Numbered from the stretch's first letter, positions 24,897 to 32,938 are shown. The stretch: 35,393 nt of DNA from Priestia flexa NBRC 15715 (GCF_001591565.1 NZ_BCVD01000027.1:1-35393), one strand, 5' to 3'. Notes: a model not told the origin generated them from the letters alone. Made by a program: numbers and translations.

Positions 24897-25616
24897 ATGG
24901 ATTTATTAAAAGATTCCCTCATTCTATTGACTAGAATTGTTACTATTTTACCTCTCTTGCTTATTATGACGCTGTTTATGGGCAGACGCTCAATCGGCGA
25001 GCTTCCCATCTTTGACTTTCTTATTTTAATGTCTCTTGGCGCTGTTGTAGGAGCAGATATTGCTGACCCAAAAGTTGAACATATCCATACAGCAGTCGCA
25101 ATTGTTATGATTGCCATTTTCCAGAAAATTATTGCTTACTTTAAGATTCACTCGCGCTCATTTGGAAAAAAGATTACATTTGAACCAATTGTTGTCATTA
25201 AAGATGGTGCATTTTTAATTGAGAATCTTAAGCGCATTCGATACTCAATTGATAATATTTTATATATGCTTCGCCAAAGTAACGTCTTTGATATCAGTGT
25301 TGTTAAAATCGCTGTTATTGAATCCAACGGGCAATTAACCGTTCAAAAAAAAGCGTCCAAAGAATTTTTGACGCGTGATGATTTGCAAATTGCAAATAAC
25401 CAATTAGATCTTGCTTATCCCTTAATTATTGAAGGAAAGATATACGAGGAAGTATTAACTTACTGCAACCAGACAAAAGAATGGTTATTAAGCGAGTTAA
25501 AAACACGAGATATTGAAAATCTCTCTGATATTTTCTTTGCTTCACTGACTGATGAGGGTAAACTACATGTATCACTATATTCACCAATAAATCCGGCCCC
25601 GCCGCTACATCATTAA
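24897..25616 (+). CDS. DUF421 (YetF-like) membrane protein
   Basis: 239 aa. About three N-terminal membrane helices (residues 8-30, 38-58, 65-85) are followed by a cytosolic DUF421 domain with the usual pattern MGRRSIGELPIFDFLILMSLGA, IVVIKDGAFLIENLKR and LRQSNVFDISVVKIAVIESNGQL. The biochemical role of the family is not established; in Bacillus, members have been linked to spore coat or germination behaviour and to stress regulons. ATG at 24897 has AAGGAG seven bases upstream. It is transcribed in the same direction as mscS but separated by 169 nt. Confidence 0.87.
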   Translation: MDLLKDSLILLTRIVTILPLLLIMTLFMGRRSIGELPIFDFLILMSLGAVVGADIADPKVEHIHTAVAIVMIAIFQKIIAYFKIHSRSFGKKITFEPIVVIKDGAFLIENLKRIRYSIDNILYMLRQSNVFDISVVKIAVIESNGQLTVQKKASKEFLTRDDLQIANNQLDLAYPLIIEGKIYEEVLTYCNQTKEWLLSELKTRDIENLSDIFFASLTDEGKLHVSLYSPINPAPPLHH

Positions 25617-25624
25617 AAGATTTG

Positions 25625-25647
25625 CTTATTTTATTTACTAAAATAAG
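25625..25647 (+). terminator. AT-rich hairpin after the DUF421 gene
   Basis: Perfect 9-bp stem CTTATTTTA / TAAAATAAG with a TTTAC loop. The stem is weak and there is no T tract, so the terminator role is doubtful. The rest of the 169-nt gap shows no clear promoter. Confidence 0.35.
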
Positions 25648-25785
25648 TACATAGTAAAGTCCTTCATGATAAGCTTTATTTAAAAATATTTCTGAATAAA
25701 TGTACAGCATGGACTTTTATAGCTTTAACCGTGAAGTTATGCTATTTTAGTAGATACAAGATTGTTTGCGTATTAGGAGGTTTAT

Positions 25786-26892
25786 ATGGACTTTGTTGAC
25801 TCACTATCATCTGTTGATGGTTGGAAAAATATTGGTTTAGCAGTTGGGATTTTTTTAATTTTCCTTGTGCTGCGTAAACTGTTTACAACTTATTTATTTA
25901 AATTTATTATCGGGTTTGTTAAGAATAAAAAAATTGACCTTATCACAAGTATTTTAGAAGCATTTGAAAAGCCAATGAGGTGGATTTTTGTAATCATTGG
26001 TATTCAGCTTGCGCTCCCTTATCTACCGTTTGAACTTTTAACGGCTGAGCGTGAAAGCCAGATTATACGTTCTGCTTTTATTATTCTCGCAGGGTGGGGA
26101 CTTTACAACCTAGCGGATTCAACGGCTCTCTTTTTCTCAACTTTCTCCAAAAATTTTGATGTTCAAGTAGACCGTATTGTTATTCCATTTGTTGAGAAAT
26201 TTATTCGCATTATCGTTGTCGTTTTATCTGCTTCCATTATTGGTGAAGAATGGGGCTTCAACGTTAATGGATTCGTAGCCGGCTTAGGACTCGGAGGGCT
26301 AGCATTTGCCCTTGCAGCTAAAGATACGGTTAGCAACCTTTTTGGCGGAGTTGTTATTATTACAGAAAAGCCTTTTACAATTGGAGATTGGATTAAAACA
26401 CCAAGCGTTGAAGGCGTGGTTGAAGATATTACATTTCGAAGCACAAAGGTGCGAACGTTTGCTCAAGCGCTTGTAACAGTTCCCAATGCAACCCTATCAA
26501 ATGAGCCTATTGTAAACTGGGCTAAAATGGGGAAACGTCAAATATCATTTCATTTAGGATTGAATTATAATACACCTAAAGAAAAGCTGGAAACCTCAGT
26601 TGAGCGGATTAAGCAAATGCTGATGGAAGATGAAGATATTCATAAGGAAACGATTATTGTTAATTTTGAAACCTTTAACGAATCGAGCCTTGATGTTCTG
26701 CTATACTTCTTTTCTAACACAACGGCTTATGCTGACTATTTAGAGGTAAAAGAAAAAATAAACTTTAAAATTATGGACATTTTACAAGAAGAAGGAGTTG
26801 ACTTTGCTTTTCCAACTCGTGCTCTTGTAGTGCAACAATCTGAAGATATCATTAAACAAGATACAAATATATTAGAAAGATCTCGCGGATAA
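25786..26892 (+). CDS. MscS-family mechanosensitive channel
   Basis: 368 aa, similar in size to B. subtilis YhdY. Four to five N-terminal membrane segments end in the Gly/Ala-rich pore helix (GFVAGLGLGGLAFALAAKD then VSNLFGG), followed by the beta domain (VEGVVEDITFRSTKVRTFA, VTVPNATLSNEPIVNW) and a C-terminal alpha/beta cage. It opens on membrane tension to release solutes during osmotic downshock, the opposite role to OpuF. ATG at 25786 follows TAGGAGG. A bidirectional terminator follows. Confidence 0.93.
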   Translation: MDFVDSLSSVDGWKNIGLAVGIFLIFLVLRKLFTTYLFKFIIGFVKNKKIDLITSILEAFEKPMRWIFVIIGIQLALPYLPFELLTAERESQIIRSAFIILAGWGLYNLADSTALFFSTFSKNFDVQVDRIVIPFVEKFIRIIVVVLSASIIGEEWGFNVNGFVAGLGLGGLAFALAAKDTVSNLFGGVVIITEKPFTIGDWIKTPSVEGVVEDITFRSTKVRTFAQALVTVPNATLSNEPIVNWAKMGKRQISFHLGLNYNTPKEKLETSVERIKQMLMEDEDIHKETIIVNFETFNESSLDVLLYFFSNTTAYADYLEVKEKINFKIMDILQEEGVDFAFPTRALVVQQSEDIIKQDTNILERSRG

Positions 26893-26926
26893 AAAAAGGG
26901 TTGCTAAATAAATTAGCAACCTTTTC
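26893..26926. terminator. Bidirectional terminator between the mscS-type and LysM-CAP genes
   Basis: GGTTGCTAA / TTAGCAACC stem with an ATAAA loop, with flanking A run and T run. The two genes converge here. Confidence 0.88.
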
Positions 26927-26937
26927 TCCTTTCTATT

Positions 26938-27570
26938 TTATTTTGAGATAAACATTTGTGTCCAATAATGTCCGTAGCTTCCGCCTTTAACATAACCTAC
27001 TCCAATTTCTGTAAAGCTACTGGATAAAATATTTTTTCTGTGCCCTTCGCTGTTCATCCATGACTTCACAACGGCTTCTGGTGTCGCTTGTCCAGCAGCA
27101 ATGTTTTCACCTGCTGTTTTATAGGAAATACCAAAGTTTTTCAGCATAGTAAAAGGACTTCCGTATGTAGGAGAAGTATGGCTAAAGTAGTTTTTATCAA
27201 TCATATCTTGAGATTTATAGCGAGCTACTCGCGCTACTTCCCAATTAGATTTCAACGGTTTTACCCCTACTTTTGCGCGCTCTTCGTTCACAAGTTTTAC
27301 AACCTGCTCTTCAAATGATTGAGCCGTAGTATTTACGCTTGGTACATTGATTTTTTGACCAGGATAGATTACATTGTGGTTCGAAATACTTGGGTTTGCA
27401 TCAATAATTTCTTGAACACCTACCTGGTATTTCACTGCAATTTTCCACATAGTATCTCCTGATTGAACAGTATGTACTGTAGATGCTTGAGCAGTATGAT
27501 CTAATCCAAAAACAAGAGTGACAGACAACATTGTAATTGATGAGAATTTTAATAAAGTTTTCATAATCAT
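26938..27570 (-). CDS. Secreted LysM-CAP domain protein
   Basis: 210 aa. A signal peptide (cleavage near AQA-ST, residue about 29) is followed by one LysM domain (about 31-78, HTVQSGDTMWKIAVKYQVGV) that binds peptidoglycan, and a CAP/SCP domain (about 86-210, with VNEERAKVGVKPLK, NYFSHTSP, GENIAAGQ, WMNSEGHRKNIL and HYWTQMF). It resembles YkwD/SafA-type Bacillus wall or spore proteins. The role of bacterial CAP domains is poorly defined. Start uncertain: ATG at 27570 or 27564, neither with a clear ribosome site, so expression may need an unusual signal. Confidence 0.9.
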   Translation of the reverse strand: MIMKTLLKFSSITMLSVTLVFGLDHTAQASTVHTVQSGDTMWKIAVKYQVGVQEIIDANPSISNHNVIYPGQKINVPSVNTTAQSFEEQVVKLVNEERAKVGVKPLKSNWEVARVARYKSQDMIDKNYFSHTSPTYGSPFTMLKNFGISYKTAGENIAAGQATPEAVVKSWMNSEGHRKNILSSSFTEIGVGYVKGGSYGHYWTQMFISK

Positions 27571-27647
27571 ATTAAAGCAAATTTTTTGACAGATTAATAG
27601 CGGTAATAATCACCTATACTACTAATTTTAGAGAATAGTTTATACCA

Positions 27648-27677
27648 AAAAAACGCACGGTTAACCGTGCGTTTTTT
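27648..27677. terminator. 30-bp perfect palindrome, terminator of the CNNM gene
   Basis: ACGCACGGTT|AACCGTGCGT with A and T runs outside. On the minus strand it overlaps the stop codon (27678-27676) of the CNNM gene; a T run is present in both directions. Confidence 0.92.
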
Positions 27678-29037
27678 ATGAAGATAGCGCCTGTGAAGGA
27701 TCGACTTCAGGGATTGGCATTGGTTCTGAAACAACTTCGGTTACCTGACGTCGCTTGATGACTTCCACGTATTGAATATGATGATTTTCCATTGCCTTCA
27801 CTTTAAAATCATACTGTTCAAACGCAATAATATCCTGTTGCTTTACATCATATTTTTCTGTTAATACCCAGCCACCAATCGTATCGATTTCTGTATCATC
27901 AATTTGAATGCCAAGCAGCTCATTAATTTGACTTACAAGCACTTTACCATCCACAATGTAATGATAATCTTTCACCTTTTGAATGAGAGGCTTTTCATCC
28001 GTATCAAATTCATCACGAATTTCACCAACGATTTCTTCTAAAATATCTTCAATTGTTACAATACCAGCTGTACCACCATATTCATCAACTAAAATCGCCA
28101 TTTGAATGCGTTCACGCTGCATTTTTAGCAGTAGATCGTGAATAGAGACCGTTTCAACCACTTGAATAATTGGACGAATATAATCTTTTAAATGAATTGA
28201 CTGCACATCTTTCATAACAAGCTCAGTTAAGATTTCCTTCATGTTTAGCAAACCAACAATATGGTCTTTATCGCCATCAATAATAGGATAGCGAGTGAAT
28301 CGCTCTTCTTTTGCCATATCTAAAATATATTCAATCGTATCTTCTTGATCAATTGAGACCACTTCTGTTCGTGGTACCATAATCTCTTTTGCCACTCGGT
28401 CATCAAAGTCAAAGATTTTACTGACATATTTAAATTCTGATTGATTAATTTCACCGCTTTTATAGCTTTCTGATAATAAGATGCGAAGCTCTTCTTGACT
28501 ATGTGCTAATTCATGCTCTGATGCTAATTTTAGTCCAAATAAACCTGTTAGCAAGCGAGCTGAGCCATTAAGTACCCAGATGAAAGGATACATGATTTTA
28601 TAAAAGAATATTAGCGGCTTTACAAATAATAGAGTCACCGCTTCAGCTTTTTGAATAGCAAACGTTTTAGGAGCTAGCTCTCCAACTACCACATGTAGAA
28701 ACGTAACGACAGCAAACGCGATAGCAACTGAAATGATGGTAGATACCCCTCCTTCAATACCAAGTTGCTCAAAAAGTGGTTCAAGCATATGAGCTACAGT
28801 AGGCTCACCTAACCACCCAAGGCCTAATGCTGTAATTGTAATTCCCAGCTGGCAAGCGGATAAATATTCATCTAGGTTGGTAATAACTTGCTTCGCAGCT
28901 TTTGCATTTTTGCTCCCTTCCACCACTAATTGATCGATTCTAGAGCTACGAATTCGAATAATTGCAAATTCTGTAGCAACGAAAAAGGCAGTTAATGCAA
29001 TCAGTACCGCTAATAAAATCAAGTTAAATATGTCCAA
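27676..29037 (-). CDS. CNNM/CorC (hemolysin-like) membrane protein, probable Mg2+/Co2+ exporter
   Basis: 453 aa. The DUF21/CNNM membrane domain (about 1-190, LITALGLGWLGEPTVAHML), a CBS pair (about 215-330, MVPRTEVVSIDQEDTIEYIL, LVDEYGGTAGIVTIEDILEE) and a CorC_HlyC domain (about 345-430) are in the usual order. B. subtilis relatives are YhdP (MpfA), YqhB, YugS and YrkA; MpfA is linked to magnesium efflux. I cannot say which paralogue this is. The start is TTG at 29037 with AAGGAA five bases upstream; this ribosome site lies in a folded leader. The weak start and structured leader suggest post-transcriptional control. Confidence 0.9.
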   Translation of the reverse strand: MDIFNLILLAVLIALTAFFVATEFAIIRIRSSRIDQLVVEGSKNAKAAKQVITNLDEYLSACQLGITITALGLGWLGEPTVAHMLEPLFEQLGIEGGVSTIISVAIAFAVVTFLHVVVGELAPKTFAIQKAEAVTLLFVKPLIFFYKIMYPFIWVLNGSARLLTGLFGLKLASEHELAHSQEELRILLSESYKSGEINQSEFKYVSKIFDFDDRVAKEIMVPRTEVVSIDQEDTIEYILDMAKEERFTRYPIIDGDKDHIVGLLNMKEILTELVMKDVQSIHLKDYIRPIIQVVETVSIHDLLLKMQRERIQMAILVDEYGGTAGIVTIEDILEEIVGEIRDEFDTDEKPLIQKVKDYHYIVDGKVLVSQINELLGIQIDDTEIDTIGGWVLTEKYDVKQQDIIAFEQYDFKVKAMENHHIQYVEVIKRRQVTEVVSEPMPIPEVDPSQALSS

Positions 29038-29128
29038 TCAAGTTCCTTAGCTCGTAATAGTACGAGTAAGGAGTCACCTCCTAAGTGATTAAAAGTTTAA
29101 AACATTTTTTATTGCTAAATAGTTATTT
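29038..29128 (-). promoter_or_regulatory. Structured 5' leader of the CNNM gene, candidate cis-regulatory RNA
   Basis: The predicted leader is about 90 nt. Fold A is a closing stem CUUAG (29085-29081)/CUAAG (29050-29046) enclosing a GAG-GUGA-CUC hairpin and a CUCGUA-CUAU-UACGAG hairpin. Fold B extends the second hairpin with UAAGG-pairing CCUUA (29071-29067 with 29049-29045), which covers the AAGGAA ribosome site and frees AGGAGGUGA. The two folds exclude each other. AGGAGGUGA (29082-29074) is a nine-base Shine-Dalgarno match with no start codon at a workable distance. It matches no riboswitch I know. Confidence 0.5.
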
Positions 29129-29134
29129 CTTTTT

Positions 29135-29163
29135 ATTTTAAATGTAAAAAACTGTGTCGTCAA
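29135..29163 (-). promoter_or_regulatory. Sigma-A promoter of the CNNM gene
   Basis: Minus strand: TTGACG (29163-29158), 17-nt spacer, TAAAAT (29140-29135). Each box is one base from consensus. It predicts a start near 29128. Confidence 0.8.
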
Positions 29164-29231
29164 ACCTTTTAGCCAGTGTTCTAACACGAATCTTAAGTAT
29201 AAATACTTTACACCTTTTATAAAAGACACTT

Positions 29232-29453
29232 CTATTTTTTACTGTTCACAGGCATATAAAAGCTTACAATAACACATATCACGCCTATCAAAAAGAGAAA
29301 AATAGGCATCTCACTTAAAAATACTGTTAGGTAATCACCTGCGTTTCTTGCGTGAATGGGAACTAAACTCAATTCCATGATAAGACTAACGAATGCAATT
29401 GCGTTTAAACAAATGCCTAACAAAAACAACCCTAGTCTACTCCTGATTCCCAA
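29232..29453 (-). CDS. Small membrane protein, 73 aa
   Basis: I do not recognise it. Two hydrophobic segments (about residues 6-28 and 43-65) suggest a double-spanning membrane protein with a short basic tail (MPVNSKK). TTG at 29453 has AAAGGAA eight bases upstream and is preferred; ATG at 29462 and GTG at 29471 in the same frame lie too close to, or upstream of, that site. It ends about 70 nt before the CNNM promoter. Function unknown. Confidence 0.55.
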   Translation of the reverse strand: MGIRSRLGLFLLGICLNAIAFVSLIMELSLVPIHARNAGDYLTVFLSEMPIFLFLIGVICVIVSFYMPVNSKK

Positions 29454-29471
29454 TAAGAACATTCCTTTCAC

Positions 29472-29869
29472 ATATTCAGCTTTTACATTTCAATAATGAC
29501 AGAATTTTCACTTATTATTACAGTATGAGTTCCTTAAACTACTTATCACTGATTATTTTTATTATATGAAGAAATAAACTATTCGACATTTGGTGTGTAT
29601 AAAAAACCTTTAAGGCAATTGCGAGTCAACTCTGAAACTTAAGCATTCTGCAAGATAAATACATCTATCAAGAATCTTTCGTTTCCTTAGCGTGACAGTT
29701 CGCTATCTTACCCAATAAATATTATGTTACCTGTAGATAATTTGCAGTTACGCTATCAATACACAAAAAAGCTGCATCATTTATAGACGCAGCTTTTTCC
29801 AATTTTACTACAACGAAAAGAAAGATCTAATTGGATTCTTATGTAAAATTAAGAAACAACTCTTATTCT
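29472..29869. other. 398-nt gene-free stretch
   Basis: No open frame with a ribosome site is visible on either strand. It is AT-rich and holds the terminator at 29765-29798. Otherwise I see no strong inverted repeat or promoter pair. The small membrane protein's promoter must lie in its lower part, but no clear -35/-10 pair is seen. Confidence 0.6.
29765..29798 (-). terminator. Terminator of the MetE-like gene
   Basis: Minus strand stem GCTGCGTC / GATGCAGC (one G-U) with a 7-nt loop, flanked by A and T runs. It lies 70 nt after the stop codon and is probably usable in both directions. Confidence 0.85.
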
Positions 29870-30997
29870 TCAGTTAGCGCCCCAAATATCTTGAGCAATT
29901 TTAATGACGTGACTAATTTTATTCCATTGCTCTTCTTCTGTTAGTTCGTTTCCTTCTTCCGTACTTGCAAACCCGCATTGTGGACTCAGTGACAAGTTTT
30001 CTAGAGGAATAGATGCACTCGCTTCTTTAACTCTTTGTTTAATAACCTCTGCATCTTCTAATGTAGGAAATTTAGATGTTACTAGTCCTAATACAACTGT
30101 TTGGTTGTTACGTGTAAAACTTTTTAATGGCTCAAAATCTCCTGAACGATTATCATCATATTCAAGGAAAAGCCCATCTACATGCAAGTTAGCAAAAATT
30201 GCGTCTGAAATAGTATCGTAGCCACCACTGGTAATATACGTAGATCTAAAGTTTCCGCGACAAATGTGCATCGTAATGACCATATCCTCCGGCTTTTTAG
30301 AAATCGCATCGTTTAAGCAGTTGACTCTCGTATCAATAATATCTTTTACATCCATACCCAGCTTCTCAACAACTGCATCTATACGTTCTTCAGAAACAAA
30401 ATCAATCCATGAAGTATCATCTAACTGTAAGTAGCGGCAGCCTGCATCATAAAAAGCTTGAATTGCTTTTTGATAAGCAACTACCGTGTCATGATAAAAC
30501 TGTTCTCTATCCCCATTGTAGTAAGTATCCTCTTGAATTCGAGTGAATAACATGTTGGGACTTGGAATAGCAAACTTAGCAACTTGGCTTCCATCACCAT
30601 ATTGTTCAACAGCTTCTTTTAAAAATGTAAAATGTTCCAGCATATAATGATGGTTGAAATCTACTTTACCAACTACCTTGATTGCTTTATTTTTTGTTTT
30701 GGCACCTTTAAATTGACTAATATACTCCGTTTCAAACTCTTCTACACCATCTAGACCTGATAAGAAATCTAAGTGCCACCATGCACGTCTAAATTCTCCG
30801 TCAGTGATAGATTTAAGTCCCACTTCGATTTGTTTTTGGACAAGCTTTTCAATCTCCTGGTCCTCTACAGATTTTAAAGTCGTTTTACTGATCTGACCAT
30901 TTGTATAGGCTTCTCTTGCTTCTTTGAGAGGAGTTGTTCTTAAAAAGCTCCCTACATGATCAGCTTTAAATGGAGCTTTCACTAATGTCTTTGTCAT
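29870..30997 (-). CDS. MetE C-terminal-like methionine synthase family protein (YxjG/YxjH type)
   Basis: 375 aa, the cobalamin-independent methionine synthase barrel without the N-terminal half of MetE, as in B. subtilis YxjG/YxjH. Landmarks are ADHVGSFLRT, ITDGEFRRAWWHLDFL, YLQLDDTSW, HICRGNF (zinc-binding His/Cys) and LSPQCGFAS (zinc-binding Cys). It probably makes methionine from homocysteine with a methyl donor other than the usual triglutamate folate. An S-box riboswitch and terminator precede it, so it is turned off when SAM is plentiful. ATG at 30997 has GAGGGAA upstream. Monocistronic. Confidence 0.93.
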   Translation of the reverse strand: MTKTLVKAPFKADHVGSFLRTTPLKEAREAYTNGQISKTTLKSVEDQEIEKLVQKQIEVGLKSITDGEFRRAWWHLDFLSGLDGVEEFETEYISQFKGAKTKNKAIKVVGKVDFNHHYMLEHFTFLKEAVEQYGDGSQVAKFAIPSPNMLFTRIQEDTYYNGDREQFYHDTVVAYQKAIQAFYDAGCRYLQLDDTSWIDFVSEERIDAVVEKLGMDVKDIIDTRVNCLNDAISKKPEDMVITMHICRGNFRSTYITSGGYDTISDAIFANLHVDGLFLEYDDNRSGDFEPLKSFTRNNQTVVLGLVTSKFPTLEDAEVIKQRVKEASASIPLENLSLSPQCGFASTEEGNELTEEEQWNKISHVIKIAQDIWGAN

Positions 30998-31020
30998 GGT
31001 TCTATTCCCTCTTTCTGTTC

Positions 31021-31057
31021 AAAATAAAAAACCTCTTCTTAAAGATAAGAAGAGGTT
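31021..31057 (-). terminator. Intrinsic terminator of the S-box riboswitch
   Basis: Minus strand: AACCTCTTCTT / AAGAAGAGGTT, 11-bp perfect stem, ATCTTT loop, then a T-rich tract. Part of its 5' arm and loop (CTTCTTATC) can pair with the 3' strand of aptamer P1 (GATAGGAGAAG), forming the antiterminator. Confidence 0.9.
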
Positions 31058-31074
31058 AATAGTCGTTATTGGTT

Positions 31075-31180
31075 CTTCTCCTATCTTCAAGCAAATTGCT
31101 ACTGGAATTGGCACAGTACTTTAACAGTCTGTTGCCGAGGCTTCACAGGGCCAGTCCCTCCGCCTCTCGAGATAAGAATA
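31075..31180 (-). promoter_or_regulatory. SAM-I (S-box) riboswitch aptamer
   Basis: Minus strand: P1 5' strand TTCTTATC (31178-31171), then the hallmark conserved core GAGGCGGAGGGACTGGCCC, TGTGAAGCC and CGGCAAC. The 3' strand of P1 is GATAGGAGAA near 31085. It is followed by antiterminator and terminator sequences. Binding of SAM is expected to keep P1 closed and allow termination before the MetE-like gene. Confidence 0.96.
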
Positions 31181-31202
31181 TTCAATTAATTAACTAGGGA
31201 AA

Positions 31203-31231
31203 ATATTACACTTACTTTCTTAGTCTGTCAA
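31203..31231 (-). promoter_or_regulatory. Promoter of the S-box transcript
   Basis: Minus strand: TTGACA (31231-31226), 17-nt spacer, TAATAT (31208-31203). The -35 is perfect. Confidence 0.85.
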
Positions 31232-31371
31232 CAAGGAATTTGAAAAATCAGAAATAAAAAATTTTTTATTCAGTATTCAGAAGTGGTTCATATCCTTTTG
31301 AGTTCATGAAAGATAGACCGTGGTCAAACATATCGCGTCACTTTAGTTGTCTACATCTATATAATATATGT

Positions 31372-31377
31372 TATAAT
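31372..31377 (+). promoter_or_regulatory. Extended -10 element upstream of the 80-aa membrane protein
   Basis: TGTTATAAT (TATAAT 31372-31377), about 40 nt before the start codon at 31418, with no good -35. Confidence 0.55.
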
Positions 31378-31417
31378 CATGTGACCTAGGTTTTAAATAA
31401 GGAGGAACCTCACAAAG

Positions 31418-31660
31418 ATGTTAGTTAAAGGATTACAACTATTAAAATATGCCTTTTTAATCGGAGCTGTGGTATACGGAATAATCGCTTTTCAGAACAG
31501 TGATTCTACCAACTATATTGCTTATTTACCATACATTCAATTAATGCTAAGTTTATTTTTATTTATTGAAGCTGTTTTGACGTTTAAAGAAAGCAAGTTG
31601 CATTCAGCGTTTTTTCTGGTCATTTCTGTGTTCTGCTTCGCTATCTATTTTGAAGTTTAA
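31418..31660 (+). CDS. Small membrane protein, 80 aa
   Basis: Three hydrophobic segments (about residues 8-26, 33-55 and 62-78) make this a three-helix membrane protein. It may belong to the DUF3953 group of small Bacillus membrane proteins, but that is a weak guess. ATG at 31418 has AAGGAGGAAC about nine bases upstream, an extended -10 promoter and its own bidirectional terminator, so it is well supported as a gene. Function unknown. Confidence 0.78.
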   Translation: MLVKGLQLLKYAFLIGAVVYGIIAFQNSDSTNYIAYLPYIQLMLSLFLFIEAVLTFKESKLHSAFFLVISVFCFAIYFEV

Positions 31661-31690
31661 AAAAAGCACGCTGCCCGTAGCGTGCTTTTT
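31659..31690. terminator. Bidirectional terminator between the 80-aa protein and sir2 genes
   Basis: AAAAAGCACGCT / AGCGTGCTTTTT with a GCCCGT loop; it ends both converging genes. Confidence 0.93.
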
Positions 31691-32421
31691 CACTTCCCAC
31701 TCTTTAAAGCTGTTACAACTTCACCGATTGGGAGGTGTATTTGATTATCAAACACATAATCATAGTAAGTTGGCTCTTTATTAATAATGACCATTGGTAC
31801 CTGACCATGTTTTCTAACTAATAAAGGAATTTGATTAATGGGTGTTACCTGCAAAGATGAACCCATGACAATAAATAAATCACTTTGTAAAGCTGCCTCT
31901 ACGGCTTCTTCAAACCAGTGAATTGAATCTCCAAATAAAACTACATTGGGCTTTAGTGCCTCTTCACACGACGTACAGCTCGGTAATTCAACTTTGGTTA
32001 GAAAATTTAACCCAAACTCACTTCCACATTTTTGACAATGTGCTCGCTTAATTGTTCCGTGAATTTCATATACATTCGTGCTTCCTGCTTTCTGATGCAA
32101 GCCGTCAATATTTTGTGTAATCACATGCACGGTCTTTTCTTCTTCTAATTCTGCTATAAAGTAATGACCTGAGTTAGGTTCATATTCATCAAGCAGCTTC
32201 ACACGAAAAATCTCTTTAAATAGCTCCCAAAAAAGTACCGGATTGTTCTGATAAAAAGAAGTGGAAATCACATCTGAAAATTCTAGGTTTTTTCGATACA
32301 ATCCGTTTTGCGAACGAAAATCAGGTATGCCCGACTCTGTACTTATTCCCGCTCCCGTAAAGACACAAATCCGACTTGCCTCTCCAATTCGTTTCTTTAA
32401 CTCTTCAACTTGCATATTCAT
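31690..32421 (-). CDS. NAD-dependent protein deacylase (Sir2 family)
   Basis: 243 aa sirtuin. NAD-binding motifs GAGISTESGIPDFRS (23-37) and TQNIDGLH (102-109), catalytic H121 (EIHGT) and the zinc tetrad C129, C132, C149, C152 are all present. It removes acyl groups from protein lysines using NAD, as B. subtilis SrtN does. ATG at 32421 has AGGAGAG upstream. It is 12 nt downstream of the uspA-type gene, so the two form an operon. Confidence 0.94.
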   Translation of the reverse strand: MNMQVEELKKRIGEASRICVFTGAGISTESGIPDFRSQNGLYRKNLEFSDVISTSFYQNNPVLFWELFKEIFRVKLLDEYEPNSGHYFIAELEEEKTVHVITQNIDGLHQKAGSTNVYEIHGTIKRAHCQKCGSEFGLNFLTKVELPSCTSCEEALKPNVVLFGDSIHWFEEAVEAALQSDLFIVMGSSLQVTPINQIPLLVRKHGQVPMVIINKEPTYYDYVFDNQIHLPIGEVVTALKSGK

Positions 32422-32433
32422 TGGCGCTCTCTC

Positions 32434-32832
32434 CTACTTTACAATCAATACGGGTATCTTCACATGTTGAGCAATTTTATGGCTCACGCTCCCCAAAAAC
32501 ATTTCTTTTACTGGATTTAAGCCTCGGCTTCCAACTACTACAACATCAAAGCGATTGTTGTTAGCAAATTGAATAATTGTTTTAGCAGCATCTCCATGAA
32601 TAAACGTAATTTCATACTCTATATCAGATTTCTCTAAAACTTCTTGTGTTGTTTGGATACGCTTTTCTCTTGCTTCATCTTTTCCAAGCGTGTTTAACCT
32701 ACTATCTCCTTCTACTGCATATATCACTTGAACAAAGCTTCGATCAGTTAATCTTGCTAAAGCAACCGCTTTTTCAGCTGCTCTAGCAGCGTGTTCAGAC
32801 CCATCTGAAGCTAATAAAATTCGCTTAAACAT
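32434..32832 (-). CDS. Universal stress protein, UspA family
   Basis: 132 aa, single Usp domain. It starts with the typical FKRILLASDGSEHAARA and ends with the ATP-binding signature VVGSRGLNPVKEMFLGSVS (G-2x-G-9x-G-S) and VPVLIVK-like IPVLIVK. The start is ATG at 32832, eight bases after AAAGGAG; an in-frame GTG at 32841 overlaps that site. An extended -10 (TGTTATAAT, 32860-32855) lies just upstream. First gene of a two-gene operon with sir2. Role: stress survival; precise target unknown. Confidence 0.93.
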   Translation of the reverse strand: MFKRILLASDGSEHAARAAEKAVALARLTDRSFVQVIYAVEGDSRLNTLGKDEAREKRIQTTQEVLEKSDIEYEITFIHGDAAKTIIQFANNNRFDVVVVGSRGLNPVKEMFLGSVSHKIAQHVKIPVLIVK

Positions 32833-32854
32833 GTCCTTCACTCCTTTTCTATCA

Positions 32855-32860
32855 ATTATA
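32855..32860 (-). promoter_or_regulatory. Extended -10 promoter of the uspA-sir2 operon
   Basis: Minus strand TGTTATAAT about 23 nt before the start codon; no clear -35. Confidence 0.55.
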
Positions 32861-32938
32861 ACAGCTCTACTATTTTTTATTCCATTGAAGAAAGCGATAT
32901 AAAAATTAAATTTTCTAAAAATATTTACGCTTTTGTGT

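Noticed and set aside
24070-24963. An N-terminal extension of the CatE-like protein to 24070
   Set aside because: The extra residues lack a ribosome site and are not family-like; ATG at 23962 has AAGGAGAG. The start value here is only approximate.
29472-29869. A hidden gene or RNA in the gap before the MetE-like gene
   Set aside because: No frame with a ribosome site and no strong fold other than the terminator.
31021-31231. T-box or other tRNA-sensing leader before the MetE-like gene
   Set aside because: No T-box sequence; the S-box core is clear instead.
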